From Periplaneta americana (taxonomy: Eukaryota > Arthropoda > Insecta > Blattodea > Blattidae), in contig NC_091119.1 of the NCBI RefSeq assembly GCF_040183065.1, positions 200,099,543-200,163,542 of the forward strand: 64,000 nucleotides of DNA, given 5' to 3'. A model generated the notes under the pieces. It was not told the origin of the DNA and did not search any database. It saw only the letters and a list, made by a program, of their open reading frames with translations. A program made the translations under genes and the position numbers. This document shows, piece by piece, positions 1 to 9,495 of this stretch. Each line of letters opens with the position of its first letter. Within the stretch, counting starts at the first letter, position 1.

Positions 1-322
1 ATTCAAATAACACTGTCTCCCATTGAAAACAGATTTCTGTACCTACTGAATTCCTTTATATTTTTTGAGAAAATGGTATATAGCCTATATGAATTTTTTA
101 CTCCACCTTCTAGGTTTCAGTTAAGTGAAGTTTGGTTAAGTGGGGTTTTACTGTATTTAGCCTAACTGAATATTGTGTCGAGTGTCTCCCATTGAAAACA
201 GATTTTTGTACCTACTGAATTCCTTTATATTTTTTAAGGAAATGGTATATAGCGTATATGAATTTTTTACTCCACCTTCTAGGTTTCAGTTAAGTGAAGT
301 TTGGTTAAGTGGGGTTTTACTG
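1..322. repeat. Two direct copies of a pogo/Tigger-like element end
   Basis: Two copies of the same sequence start near positions 14 and 183, a period of 169 bp. Each ends in the motif GTTAAGTGGGGTTTTACTG followed by TA, near 152 and 322. Read from the other strand this begins CAGTAAAACCCC, which resembles the terminal repeats of pogo/Tigger-type DNA transposons, which insert at TA. No transposase is visible. The segment lies in the intron upstream of the BUD13 exon at 425. The duplication is seen directly; the family is inferred. Confidence 0.5.
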
Positions 323-424
323 TATTTAATTGAATATTCTGTTGAAATAGATGAGCATGCATTGTTATTAAGAATTGAGAAGTTTAACTGCCTCACCTAA
401 TGCCTTGTACTTTAAATATCGTAG

Positions 425-606
425 GTTGAAACAAGTCGAAGACCAGAAAGAGAATTTGCAGCATGCGCTACACGAGATGTCGAAGCCACTGGCCCGCTAT
501 GCAGATGACGAAGACTTGGAGCAACATTTGCGCAATCAAGAGCGCGAAGGGGATCCCATGCTGGAGTACATACGGAGCAAGAAGACGGAGGAAGACACCA
601 CAAAAA
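425..606 (+). CDS. BUD13: BUD13 penultimate coding exon
   Basis: BUD13 is a subunit of the nuclear RES (retention and splicing) complex, which acts on activated spliceosomes. This internal exon encodes the conserved core: LKQVEDQKENLQ, then MSKPLARYADDEDLEQHL, then the hallmark QEREGDPMLEYIR. The acceptor AG is at 423-424 and the donor GT at 607-608 (AAA|GTGAG). The first base completes a glycine codon, matching the usual G-L junction of the family. The exon ends in phase 1, which fits the terminal exon at 3686. An open frame runs on past the donor into simple repeat, but that part is intronic. Upstream exons lie outside the window. Confidence 0.9.
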
Positions 607-689
607 GTGAGATGCGTTGTGCCTCTATTTTATTAATTCTTTTATTAGGAACAACCTGTATTAAGAATACAGACACACATTCTCATAGA

Positions 690-693
690 ATTT

Positions 694-756
<63 letters not shown>
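690..756. repeat. (TTC)n then (ATT)n microsatellite
   Basis: A run of TTC units passes directly into a run of ATT units. The tract abuts the 3' end of the - strand retrotransposon fragment that follows, the arrangement seen for most copies of that family here. It is probably the element's simple-repeat tail. Confidence 0.85.
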
Positions 757-1613
757 TACTGGCTTTTAAGGAACCCAGAGGTTCATTGCCGCCCTCACAT
801 AAGCCCGCCATCGGTCCCTATCCTGTGCAAGATTAATCTAGTCTCTATCATCACACCCCACCTCCCTCAAATCCATTTTAATATTATCCTCCCATCTACG
901 TCTCGGCCTCCCTATAGGTCTTTTTCCCCTCCGGTCTCCCAACTAACACTCTATATGCATTTCTGGATTCGCCCATACGTGCTACATGCCCTGCCCATTT
1001 CAGACGTCTGGATTTTTTAAGTTCCTAATTATGTTGGGTGAAGAATACAATGCGTGCAGTTCTGTGTTGTGTAACGTTCTCCATTCTCCTGTAACTTCAT
1101 CCCGCTTAGCCCCAAATATTTTCCTAAGCACCTTATTCTCAAACACCCTTAACCTATGTTCCTCTCTGAGTGAGAGTCCAAGTTTCACAACCATACAGAA
1201 GAACCGGTAATATAACTGTTTTATAAATTCTAACTTTCAGATTTTTGGACAGCAGACTGGATGACAAAAGCTTCTCAACCGAATAATAACAGGCATTTCC
1301 CATATTTATTCTGCATTTAATTTCCTCCCGAGTGTCATTTATATTTGTTACTGTTGCTCCAAGATATTTGAATTTTTCCACCTCTTCGAAGGATAAATCT
1401 CCAATTTTTATAGTTCCATTTCATACAATGTTCTGATCACGAGACATAATCATATACTTAGTCTTTTCGGGATTTACTTCCAACCCTATCTCTTTACTTG
1501 CTTCAAGTAGAATTTCCACGTTTTCCATAATCGTTTGTGGATTTTCTCCTAACATATTCACATCATCCGCATAGACAGGAAGCTGATGTAACCCGTTAAA
1601 TTCCAAATTATTA

Positions 1614-1657
<44 letters not shown>

Positions 1658-1660
1658 GTG
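756..1660 (-). mobile_element. Non-LTR retrotransposon 3' fragment (family R, copy A)
   Basis: Read on the - strand this encodes, in broken frames, the end of a reverse transcriptase. The catalytic motif is [15 protein letters not shown] (about 1530-1570). It is followed by [18 protein letters not shown], a thumb region with MGNACYYSVEKLLSSSLL, then YGCETWTLT and LRVFENKVLRKIFGAKRDEV. The 3' end is the family signature TTAAAAGCCAGTAA. The copy is truncated at its 5' end near 1606 and followed by an (ATT)n tract. Several frameshifts make it inactive. The C-terminal layout resembles RTE-type elements, but I cannot fix the clade. Confidence 0.85.
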
Positions 1661-1686
1661 TAACTTTTATATTTCAATAATATAGA

Positions 1687-1862
1687 ATTGGAATATATCA
1701 GTCCCCTAACTGTCCATTGTGCAACTCAAACCAAGAAATGGATTCGGAACACCTCAAAATCTGTGCTTCAGTGGCTGACCATGATAATATCTTTGAAAAA
1801 TATTGGAGTGCAAGAGGCCAAATGACTTTATTGTCAAACTGCTGGCATTAGAAAACAACAAC
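1687..1862 (+). mobile_element. LINE C-terminal tail fragment
   Basis: This encodes IGIYQSPNCPLCNSNQEM, then a HLKICASVADHDN stretch, and stops just before a GAAAACAACAAC terminus. The spaced cysteines and histidine (CPLC ... H ... C) are the zinc-knuckle-like tail found after the RNase H domain of I/Jockey-like LINEs. A near-identical copy lies in the opposite orientation at 3089, so the two form inverted repeats about 1.2 kb apart in the BUD13 intron. Confidence 0.75.
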
Positions 1863-2164
1863 ATATTTCAGCAATAATGTTACTTTTATTTACAACAACC
1901 ACACACCCGTCAACAATGGGTATTCCACTCAACACTGCAACACAGTAGTCGTTATTGCTTTCCGCTGAACGACAATGACTATTCACGTTTATCGTTTATT
2001 ATTGAGAAGAACAGCAATGTACTCCTAATTTCAACTAATGTTCACAAAGCACTATTTACAAAACAAAACTGTCAATTCTCAGTTCGTTCGCCTTGGCTAG
2101 TTCTTCTAGCTCACTCACTCAAGTTCACGGTATTTCGAACCCAAGACTTCCAGATAACAGTCCA

Positions 2165-2454
2165 CTGCACTTCGAACTCAAGACTTCCAGAGTCAGTTCA
2201 CTGCACTTCGAACTCAAGACTTTCAGAGTCAGTTCACTGCACTTCGAACCCAAGACTTCCAGAGTCAGTTCACTGCACTTCGAACTTAAGACTTCCGGAC
2301 GCATTGCCCTTGCCTGAACGCTGCCACAGTACTCACTTAAGTTCATTGTACTTCGAACCCAAGACTTCCGGACGCGTTGCCCTTGCCTGGACACTGCCAC
2401 AGTAATCACTTAAGTTCACTGTACTTCGAACCCAAGACTTTCACTGGATTCGTC
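2165..2454. repeat. 36-bp / 73-bp minisatellite
   Basis: The unit CTGCACTTCGAACTCAAGAC recurs at 2165, 2201, 2237 and 2273, exactly 36 bp apart. It recurs again at 2346 and 2419, exactly 73 bp apart, where each unit carries extra sequence including TTGCCCTTGCCTG. This is a two-level tandem repeat. Open frames across it on either strand are low-complexity and probably not genes. Confidence 0.9.
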
Positions 2455-3088
2455 GCAGCTAACTAGCTTCCTCGCAGCTGACTGTCTAATTAGACTGGCT
2501 CAACTGAAGTAAATTCTGCAGCTCACTTGCCCTTTCTATTTATTAGATCACACATTCTCGAATGTACTGTGTCTCGTAGCTTCTACAACAATCGGTCTCC
2601 AGACGTTTCATTACTTCTGCCGCAGTGGTCTTCCTTCCCCCTCTCTTTCGAATACTTCTGAGATAATAAATAAGATTATACCTCATCGTGATCCTTTTGT
2701 TACTATTTTGGTATGTAATCCTTGATAGGTCCTTATCGTACAATATCTCGGTATATTAGATATACCATAGGTGGAGATATAAGGTATAAACCCAGCGCCA
2801 CCTTCCTTCCCGCGCGCCCTCCCTTCTGCCGGACGCGCGCTCGACTCCCGAGGCAGCGAGAACCTTCCAGCACTGTTGCCACAATAGTATAATGTTAAGT
2901 CCCAGCCAAATTACCATAAGAATAACTTAATTAATTCCTGCTTTTAAACAAACCCAGTTTAAGGAAAATCCCAATTTTAAGGACTACTTTTCAAGTGAAT
3001 TTTGTAATAATGAAGCCCAAAAATCGACTCGACTTTCAATAATCAATAGTACCGGCATATTCAATAGCATATCTCAATCTATAGTAAT
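2455..3088. other. Intronic spacer with a GC-rich patch, no gene seen
   Basis: This lies between the minisatellite and the second LINE tail. Around 2795-2880 it becomes strikingly GC-rich, with CCCGCGCGCCCTCCC-type runs, unlike its AT-rich surroundings. I see no open frame with recognisable motifs, and no terminal repeats that would define an element. Confidence 0.5.
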
Positions 3089-3560
3089 GTTGTTGTTGTT
3101 TTCTAATGCCAGGCGTTTGACAATAAAGTCATTTGACCTCTTGCACTCCAATATTTTTCAAAGGTATTATCATGGCTGGCCACTGAAGCACAGATTTTGA
3201 GGTGTTCCAAATCCATTTCTTGGTTTGAGTTGCACAATGGGCAGTTAGGGGACTGATATATTCCAATTCTATGCAGGTGCTTGGCCAAACAATCATGGCC
3301 TGTTACCAATCTAAATGCAGCTACAGACGATTTTCGTGGTAAATCGGGAATTAACTGTGGATTTTACCTTGAGATTGTGTTATCAAATTTTGTTTGTTGA
3401 AGTCTAAGTATGTAGATTTAATAAATCTTTTCACAGAGTAATACGTAGATTTAGTAACAGGTCTGTAAGTAGCAGTGCTGCCCTTCTTTGCTAAAGCATC
3501 CGCATTCTCGTTTCCCAGGATTCCACAATGGGATGGTATCCATTGGAATACAATTCTTTT
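3089..3560 (-). mobile_element. LINE RNase H and C-terminal tail fragment
   Basis: On the - strand the fragment starts with WIPSHCGILGNENADALA (about 3545-3490), the last motif of an RNase H domain in an I/Jockey-like LINE. It continues to GHDCLAKHLHRIGIYQSPNC and CNSNQEMDLEHLKIC, ends LLSNAWH, and is followed by the same terminal trinucleotide run as the copy at 1687. A stop codon and a frame break lie between the two parts, so it is a relic. Confidence 0.8.
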
Positions 3561-3585
3561 ATTAAGTCCAATATTGACAGAAAAA

Positions 3586-3655
3586 GTTTCATTGTATTTA
3601 AAAATTGCAAGGTTAATTTTCTCTATATTCTATCGATTTGAGCTGGAGTAGCCCG
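3586..3655. repeat. Solo end of a dispersed repeat next to the BUD13 acceptor
   Basis: This segment (AAGTTTCATTGTATTT ... GATTTGAGCTGGAGTAGCCCG) matches the right end of the element at 6952-8082. It finishes about 30 bp before the BUD13 acceptor AG. The branch point of this intron may therefore lie in or beside transposon sequence; that last point is inference. Confidence 0.65.
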
Positions 3656-3685
3656 TTGAATAATAATGTATTTCTTGGATTTCAG

Positions 3686-3858
3686 GTAAACCTAAATACA
3701 AAGGTTCCTATCTGCCAAACAGATTTGGTATCCCTCCAGGCTACAGGTGGGATGGTGTGGACCGATCGAATGGCTACGAGAAGAAGTGGTTTGAACACCA
3801 GAATTCACGTAAAGCTGTGGATGACGAGGCCTACAAATGGAGCACCGCAGATATGTAA
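3686..3858 (+). CDS. BUD13: BUD13 terminal coding exon
   Basis: The acceptor is TTTCAG|GTAAACC. The first two bases complete the codon left open by the exon ending at 606, giving a serine. Translation then reads [40 protein letters not shown] and [16 protein letters not shown], and stops at TAA 3856-3858. This is the diagnostic C-terminus of BUD13/Cwf26: NRF[18 protein letters not shown] ... KA.....AYKWS..DM. The exon has 56 full codons plus the stop and no lesion, so the host gene looks functional. The alternative frame that opens at 3638 is a shadow. Confidence 0.93.
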
Positions 3859-3979
3859 TGCTAACTGTTCACGTCAAAGAATTTCCAAAAATATCGAATT
3901 AGTGCCTTCTTCATCAAGGTGAGCTGAGCTACAGGGTTGGGCACGAATAACCGGCCTGCCTCATGTCACTTGTTCTGAG

Positions 3980-3985
3980 AATAAA
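3980..3985 (+). promoter_or_regulatory. Candidate BUD13 poly(A) signal
   Basis: An AATAAA hexamer lies 122 bases after the BUD13 stop codon. It sits inside the left end of the hAT-like element, so the host mRNA may end in transposon-derived sequence. It is not proven by the sequence alone; other downstream hexamers could be used. Confidence 0.45.
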
Positions 3986-4096
3986 TATTCTCAATTAATT
4001 GTAATGGAATGTAATGGAAGTGAAAATGAAGCTGTGGAATGGCTAAATGTAGGAAAAAGAATAGTTTAAGACCAGGAGCCCGTTTCACAATCCTTA

Positions 4097-5131
4097 GGCC
4101 CTTAACACACTTGAAGAGTTTTCGCTAGCGAGAAATGTGTTGCGAGAAAGAGGCGAAGAGCCTTCCTCCACACACTTGGCGAGTTCTCGCTATCACAGAT
4201 CACACCTCACTATGATCATCTATGCACTGCCTTCATGCAGAAAGCATTTTTCTGATTATAGTAATCGCTTGTTGGGGAAAGTAGGTTATGTATTTACGTA
4301 TATTGTCGTACTTAATTATATAACCTGTAAGTATATTATCGTACTTTATAAATTATGTACGAACGCTATGTTGAATCTGAGTATTCAAATGATGAGGAAA
4401 TGGAGTTACATGAACATATTTTGTTCATGAAAAGAAGAAGTAGGCCTAAAATTAAAGCCAAAAATATCTGAAAATCACATTGCATCTTACGAAAATAAGG
4501 GCGAGTTTTGGACACTGGTTTCGATTTGAATGATGATACATTTAGGCGTTATTTCAGGTTGAATGGACCACAGTTTTTTGCCATTCATGATATGATAAAG
4601 GATTCTTTGCTATATTCTGATTAAAATTATGTAAACTGTTAAGACATATAGATACATTATTTCAAATGTTTAATCAATACTATTAAATCTCATCAAAATA
4701 AAATATAGCCCTATTTATTTTGAGATAATCTCCAGATTTCTTCTTTAAGTTTCGTGTTTTTATAGTTTTCATCCCGTGTATCATATAAATAGGCCTACGG
4801 GTGACATCGTACAAGTTCGACAAGTTCCTGACTGCAATTATCATCCAATTTTCCTCATTTTCAAATAAAAACAATACAATTCATTGCCACCTGTGATATC
4901 TTTTTCTACATTCAATCGTCTTAAAGAGTATAAATGTCAAACATCTTTGATAAATGTGTCAAGAAAATTTGCTGAGCTACCAATTCCAGCGAGAAACTCA
5001 CGTGAGGTTTTTGCCTCGAACGAGAATCTCTTCCAATGTGTGGACGTCCATTTGAGTCCATGTTATTAGTTTTTTTATTTTCTCGCAACACATTTCTCGC
5101 TGGCGAAAACTCTGCAAGTGTGTTACGGGCC
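4097..5131. mobile_element. PIF/Harbinger-like element, 1035 bp
   Basis: The ends are GGCCCTTAACACACTTG on the left and, reversed, GGCCCGTAACACACTTG on the right. Similarity continues for about 50 bp through GAGTTTTCGC and the ATGTGTTGCGAGAAA block. TTA duplications flank it at 4094-4096 and 5132-5134, as expected for PIF/Harbinger. A short transposase remnant lies at 4504-4624. It is inserted inside the middle element. Confidence 0.85.
4504..4624 (+). pseudogene. Harbinger transposase N-terminal remnant
   Basis: One frame reads LDTGFDLNDDTFRRYFRLNG, then PQFFAIHDMIKDSLLYSD and a stop. The D-x-F-R-R-Y-F-R-L pattern is the conserved N-terminal motif ahead of the helix-turn-helix in HARBI1-like nucleases. 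None of the catalytic DDE blocks follows, so the parent element is non-autonomous. Confidence 0.6.
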
Positions 5132-6951
5132 TTACAAATTACAAATTAACAATTTAAAAATAACAAGTAAAAGTTTACAAATGCTTGTAAATTGTTTTTC
5201 ACAATGGTATCTTATTAGTTTGTAAAGTTTGACGAACTTTACAAAATCAGTTAAAGAAATTTACAAATACACATTATTGGTTACACAATATCGCCAACGA
5301 CAGTTTACAAAAAATGCTAAGGAGCAGAGCTAAAGTCGCTGAATTTTTACTACTATTGATATATATTTTTATATTTTGTACTAAAATAGATTATTCTATG
5401 CTTGCTGATTCATATTTCACCAACAGAAAATATAAAGTATTGTTAAAGAAAATTAAAAGTATTTAGATTTTTATATATTGGTGACAATGAAGTTTCATGT
5501 GATGTCATTGGTCGAGTATATCAATACGTCTATGACTTAAATGACGAAAGTTAGCACCAAATTCAGTAAAATAAGTAAATAACAGATTTGTTCCACGTAC
5601 AAATATGCAATTGATAAAATAATTACGATGTCTAACTACAAAATCAGGTTCATTTTTTGTGTTGATCCATCAGTATTTATTAATGTTGCATCCATAACCT
5701 CACAAACATTAGTGATCCCAGCAGCAGCATAAAAATTCTGTGTTATAGTAAATAACATTTTGGTGATCAAAAACCTGCCCCGAATTTAACTCTTTTAATA
5801 ACATCAACTACCCTGTGGGCACTTTTGCATACTGATATCTTAAAAATTCCGTGCTTATCTGCTAACGCATGGAACTGACAGTTAGTATGCAACCAATGCA
5901 AAACAATACAGTTCTCGCTTTGAGGTTAGGGCATCACTTTTTCCTTTTGGATGTTGGATATGATGTCCCATATCTTGTAGGAGAGATTCCAGCGAAATGG
6001 AACTCAAAACGACTTCAGAATACCGCATAAGTAGTGACGTTATTGCATTATTGAATTATTTATTTTTTGTGCAGGAAACATCTTTTTTTAAGTGCGAGTA
6101 TTTATTAAATACAGTCTTCATATATAAATACTTACACGGTATACTGAAGTATAGCATGGGACTCATTCAAAACCTTTCATTAAATTCATACAATGATACG
6201 AACGTGTTATTAATTTTTGGCCGGAGAATTTTACGTATACATCTTCGTTTGATTAGGCCTAAATTCAGTATCTTCGTCTGAGTCATTAGAACTCCTTAAT
6301 AACATCAAAACTGCGTTAGTTTAATTCTTAATATTATCCAGTTACTCAAAAATTAATTTAATAAGTATTTCTTTATTGTATTTATTCATAATTTGTTGCA
6401 ATATCAAACTTTACACATTTCAGAGGTATTGTAGAAAATGTGCTAATTTTACAAGTAAAGTTTACACGTTTGTAAAATTACTCTTCATTGTGAAACAGAA
6501 TACTTGTAAAGTGAGCAAAATTTAATTTGTAAAAATTTGATTTCCTTTGTAAAGTTCAACATTACAAACAAAGATTGTGAAACAGAAGTTTACAATTTAC
6601 AAGCAAAGTTTACAATTTAACAAAGATTGTAAACATTGTGAAACAGGCCCCGGGTGTGAGTGTCTCACAAGATGAAATGGGTCAGTTATTCGTGCCCAAC
6701 CCTGCAGTGGTGATTGAAAGAAAGCTTCAATGTTTTCTATGCAATGCCATCATATCTTCTTTTCTTCTTGGACATATTTTCAAGCATCTGCTTTGGGTTC
6801 TTTGATTTAATATTTGAGAATTTATTTTGGGATTTTATTTGCTTTTATTCCTCCAATATGCTCTTTCCAATTTTTCTTACAACTTTTTATAACCATATTA
6901 GAAGCACAGTCTGATACTCTGTGGCTTTGGATATAACACAGTGAAGAGTAT

Positions 6952-8082
6952 GGGCTATTCCATATGAAATCGATCAGTAAAAAACCTCGCATTTTTTTAT
7001 ACTCTAATTTTTTCCCTACTTATACAAGATGCTGAGGGGAGTGCATTTTCAAAAATATACTATCGAAAGTCAAACGGTTTTCGTACTATTGAGCGACAAA
7101 TTTAGCGTATTTTAGAAAAACAAGCCTCTTTCAGCACTCAGAACTCTGGAACCATTTACTGGAGAACATTGAACTGGAGCTCATTTTGAAGCTGACATTT
7201 GGTAGGTTATGTTAAGAGGTAATCCTTATTTTTATTGTATACAGAGAGACAGATAATCTGATTTTACTTGCTTTTAGGTTTTTTGGCCATTTGTAAAAAT
7301 GTAAAAAAATATTGAGAAAAAACCTTGCACTATTAAAAGGGATTCGGCATTGTTTGCTTAGTGGTACGGCAATAAGTTTCGAGGGTATTAAATAGATTAT
7401 TTTCACACGCCTAGACTTGAACGGCGCAGTACCGCACGCACTGGCCAAAAGCTGAAGATAAGCGAGCGTTGGGCGTCATTTTACTACTGTGTTTATGAAA
7501 ACTTGTGATAAAGCTAGCACAGCCATGACTGCTAGACGACACATAACGTGTTTGTCTCCTGGCCATGCTTGTCTCGGCTAAGCTCCCGTCTCACAGTCAG
7601 CTGGTTAGTTCACGCGCGTACTATTTATTTTCTTTATTTGATATTTTCAATACTTTCTTATCAACATACCATCAGTAAAAAATATGTGTTTATTTGTACT
7701 TTCAAAGCGGAATCTAACTATATATTTTTAAAATATTTTTTCCTAGCCAAAGGTGTTTTAATGAGGAAAAATCTAAATTTCTCCATTTCCATAAAAAGTA
7801 AGAAAATCTGTTTATATGTCAATATAAACTTTAATTTCTCAGCATCAAAATAAACCATAATTTTGATCATTGGGTGAAAGGGTTTCGGAGCCACAACAGT
7901 TTAAAGTTGCTAATTTTATGAAAATACGATAAATTTAAATATTTTTAATTTAAACACTATGAAGTTCTGATGCCTCAAACTTTGCACAAAGCATTGTATC
8001 ACAGTTCTCTACGTACAAAAAAAGTTTCATTGTATTTGGAAATTGTAAGGTCAATTTCGGTCGATTTGAGATGGAATAGCTC
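6952..8082. mobile_element. TIR element with GTAT duplications, 1131 bp
   Basis: The left end GGGCTATTCCATATGAAATC matches the reversed right end GAGCTATTCCATCTCAAATC. Four-base GTAT repeats flank it at 6948-6951 and 8083-8086. A solo right end of the same family is at 3586-3655. Open frames inside (7212-7448 on -, 7548-7853 on +) carry no motif I recognise and are probably not coding. The superfamily is unknown; 4-bp duplications would fit several groups, Sola or Chapaev-like among them. Confidence 0.65.
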
Positions 8083-8086
8083 GTAT

Positions 8087-8600
8087 GTCCCCTGAGAAAA
8101 ACACCATCAGTTGTGGAAAGCTGTAGAGATTAAGTAAATTACCACTAACCATATCTGAGGCCTATTCCAATCACTAGAGTTTCTGTTCCACAAAAGACTT
8201 TTCTACTCCATACTTATAAATTACCATTGAAGTTTCATGATTGTGTTCAGCAAAGGTGCTATTATTTTGTAACTTACTAGTGAATTGTCAAGTATTCTCT
8301 ACCAATGAAAGGAGGCTAATACATACATGTACTAATGCGATTTAAATATTTTTTATTTCATAATATTAACTTATATTTTGATAAATATGTGCGATAGAAT
8401 ATCTTTTCTTGCTTTTATTTCCTTCAAACGAAACAATTTCATCTCCTTTGAAACCATTTCAATAATTTTGCAGTGTTCGTAATTTCGTAACAATTAAGTT
8501 TGGGGATGAAGATCGTTGTTAGTGGCATCTATTGCTTAATATGGGAAACTATCAAGGAGCATTATGCGGGGTCACGGGCTGTGGCTGTATGTTCTTGTGC
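8087..8600. other. AT-rich DNA, nothing recognised
   Basis: No convincing open frame, terminal repeat or RNA gene is visible between the GTAT-flanked element and the fold-back repeat. Confidence 0.5.
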
Positions 8601-8606
8601 TTACTT

Positions 8607-8818
8607 ATCGATATAAAATATCGCTGTGACAAAATCACCGATAAAAGTCACAGATATTTAATTATTACAATCACTTGTTTAATTTCATCTCTACTGAGCA
8701 GCAGAACTAGAGATGAGCTTAAACGATATTTTCAAGTATCTGTGACAACTATGACTGTGACAATTAAATATCTGTGACCTTTATCGGTGATTTTGTCACA
8801 CCGATATTTTATATCGAT
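8607..8818. repeat. Fold-back (hairpin) repeat
   Basis: Arms of about 57 bp (8607-8663 and 8762-8818) are reverse complements with only a few mismatches. Each contains ATCGATATAAAATATCG and GTGACAAAATCACCGAT. The spacer is about 98 bp. The arms also contain smaller palindromes (TCGATATAAAATATCG). An open frame at 8532-8777 crosses the hairpin and is probably fortuitous. Confidence 0.85.
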
Positions 8819-8824
8819 GCACAA

Positions 8825-9418
8825 AACAGGAAATTTTGAAGAGCAATGAAATGTGAATACGATTTCTCTATACGTGCCACACATCTGTGATTTATACAGG
8901 AAAATTCAACAAATAAATACACGTACATTTAATAAATAAATACTTACCTAACTGAACAGTAACATGTCAAAAGTTAACCATATGTACCAAGAGGTTATGC
9001 AGATATTGAATCAGTTGATAATTTTTAAATGTAGTTGGGTATGGAGAAATTGAGGTTATGTGTTTATCCTAATCGTTTTAAAAATTGATCCTTTTTATTG
9101 TATATAATATAATGGATAAATTATTTTAAGTCGTGCATTAAGATTATAATATTGAGTTATAGAATAAGAATTAACGAAACATAAGTATTTGTAAAAACGT
9201 TGGAAAAATAATAAATAATAAGAAGAAAAGCGCGCAATGTGCAACATTTATCGTGTAGGGACAAGACCAACGAGTTAGAAAGAGATCTAACTCGTTGAGC
9301 GAATCACATGGTCTGCCTTATCGCCTGTATTAGATCACGATGGCAGTAACACAGTCAATTGTTCCCAAAGAGTTTGTAATAGGGATATCCTGAACTAGCA
9401 CCAGCAGATAGCTATCAA
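8825..9418. other. AT-rich DNA, nothing recognised
   Basis: No gene or element end was found between the fold-back repeat and the mariner target site. A palindromic AACGAGTTAGAAAG / CTAACTCGTT motif near 9268-9297 is the only structure noticed. Confidence 0.45.
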
Positions 9419-9420
9419 TA

Positions 9421-9461
9421 CGAGGGGGATCCAGGAAATAACGACCGTTTTGTTGTAATAA

Positions 9462-9495
<34 letters not shown>

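Larger units (their letters stand above)
607..3685 (+). other. BUD13 last intron, about 3.1 kb
   Basis: The GT donor at 607 and AG acceptor at 3684-3685 bound an intron that is nearly all repeat. It holds a (TTC)n/(ATT)n tract, a 3' retrotransposon fragment on the - strand, two oppositely oriented LINE tails, a 36/73-bp minisatellite and a solo end of a dispersed repeat close to the acceptor. Phase 1 on both sides supports the pairing. No alternative coding exon was recognised inside. Confidence 0.8.
4076..6651. mobile_element. Middle nested element with GCCYGTTTCACAAT ends
   Basis: The left end is GAGCCCGTTTCACAAT and the right end, reversed, is GGGGCCTGTTTCACAAT. Subterminal DNA on both sides is packed with repeats of a TTTACAA / TTGTAAA motif in both orientations (5135-5280 and 6410-6635). 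Such clustered motifs are common as transposase-binding sites. Without the Harbinger copy inside it, the element is about 1.5 kb. The interior frame at 5997-6281 is not recognisable. The target duplication is unclear. Confidence 0.6.
3932..6704. mobile_element. Outer hAT-like inverted-repeat element
   Basis: The left end reads CAGGGTTGGGCACGAATAAC and the right end is its reverse complement for about 20 bp, with weaker matching further in (3932-3980 against 6660-6704). A CAGGG start is typical of hAT transposons. I could not find the expected 8-bp target duplication (CTGAGCTA on the left, CAGTGGTG on the right). No transposase is visible. The element lies immediately downstream of BUD13 and contains two further nested elements. 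Confidence 0.55.

Noticed and set aside
375-836. 153-residue + strand frame
   Set aside because: Only 425-606 is coding (BUD13 exon). The rest is intron, including a Ser/Tyr run translated from (TTC)n/(ATT)n.
2093-2409. Opposing frames of 74 and 94 residues with repeated SSLHFELKT / SKCSELT
   Set aside because: Artefact of the 36-bp minisatellite, whose length is a multiple of three.
1687-3260. LTR-type element between the inverted LINE tails
   Set aside because: The flanking copies are inverted, not direct, and encode a LINE C-terminus; no primer-binding site or LTR signature was found.
3924-6712. 8-bp target duplication for the hAT-like element
   Set aside because: CTGAGCTA and CAGTGGTG do not match, so the hAT assignment rests on the ends only.
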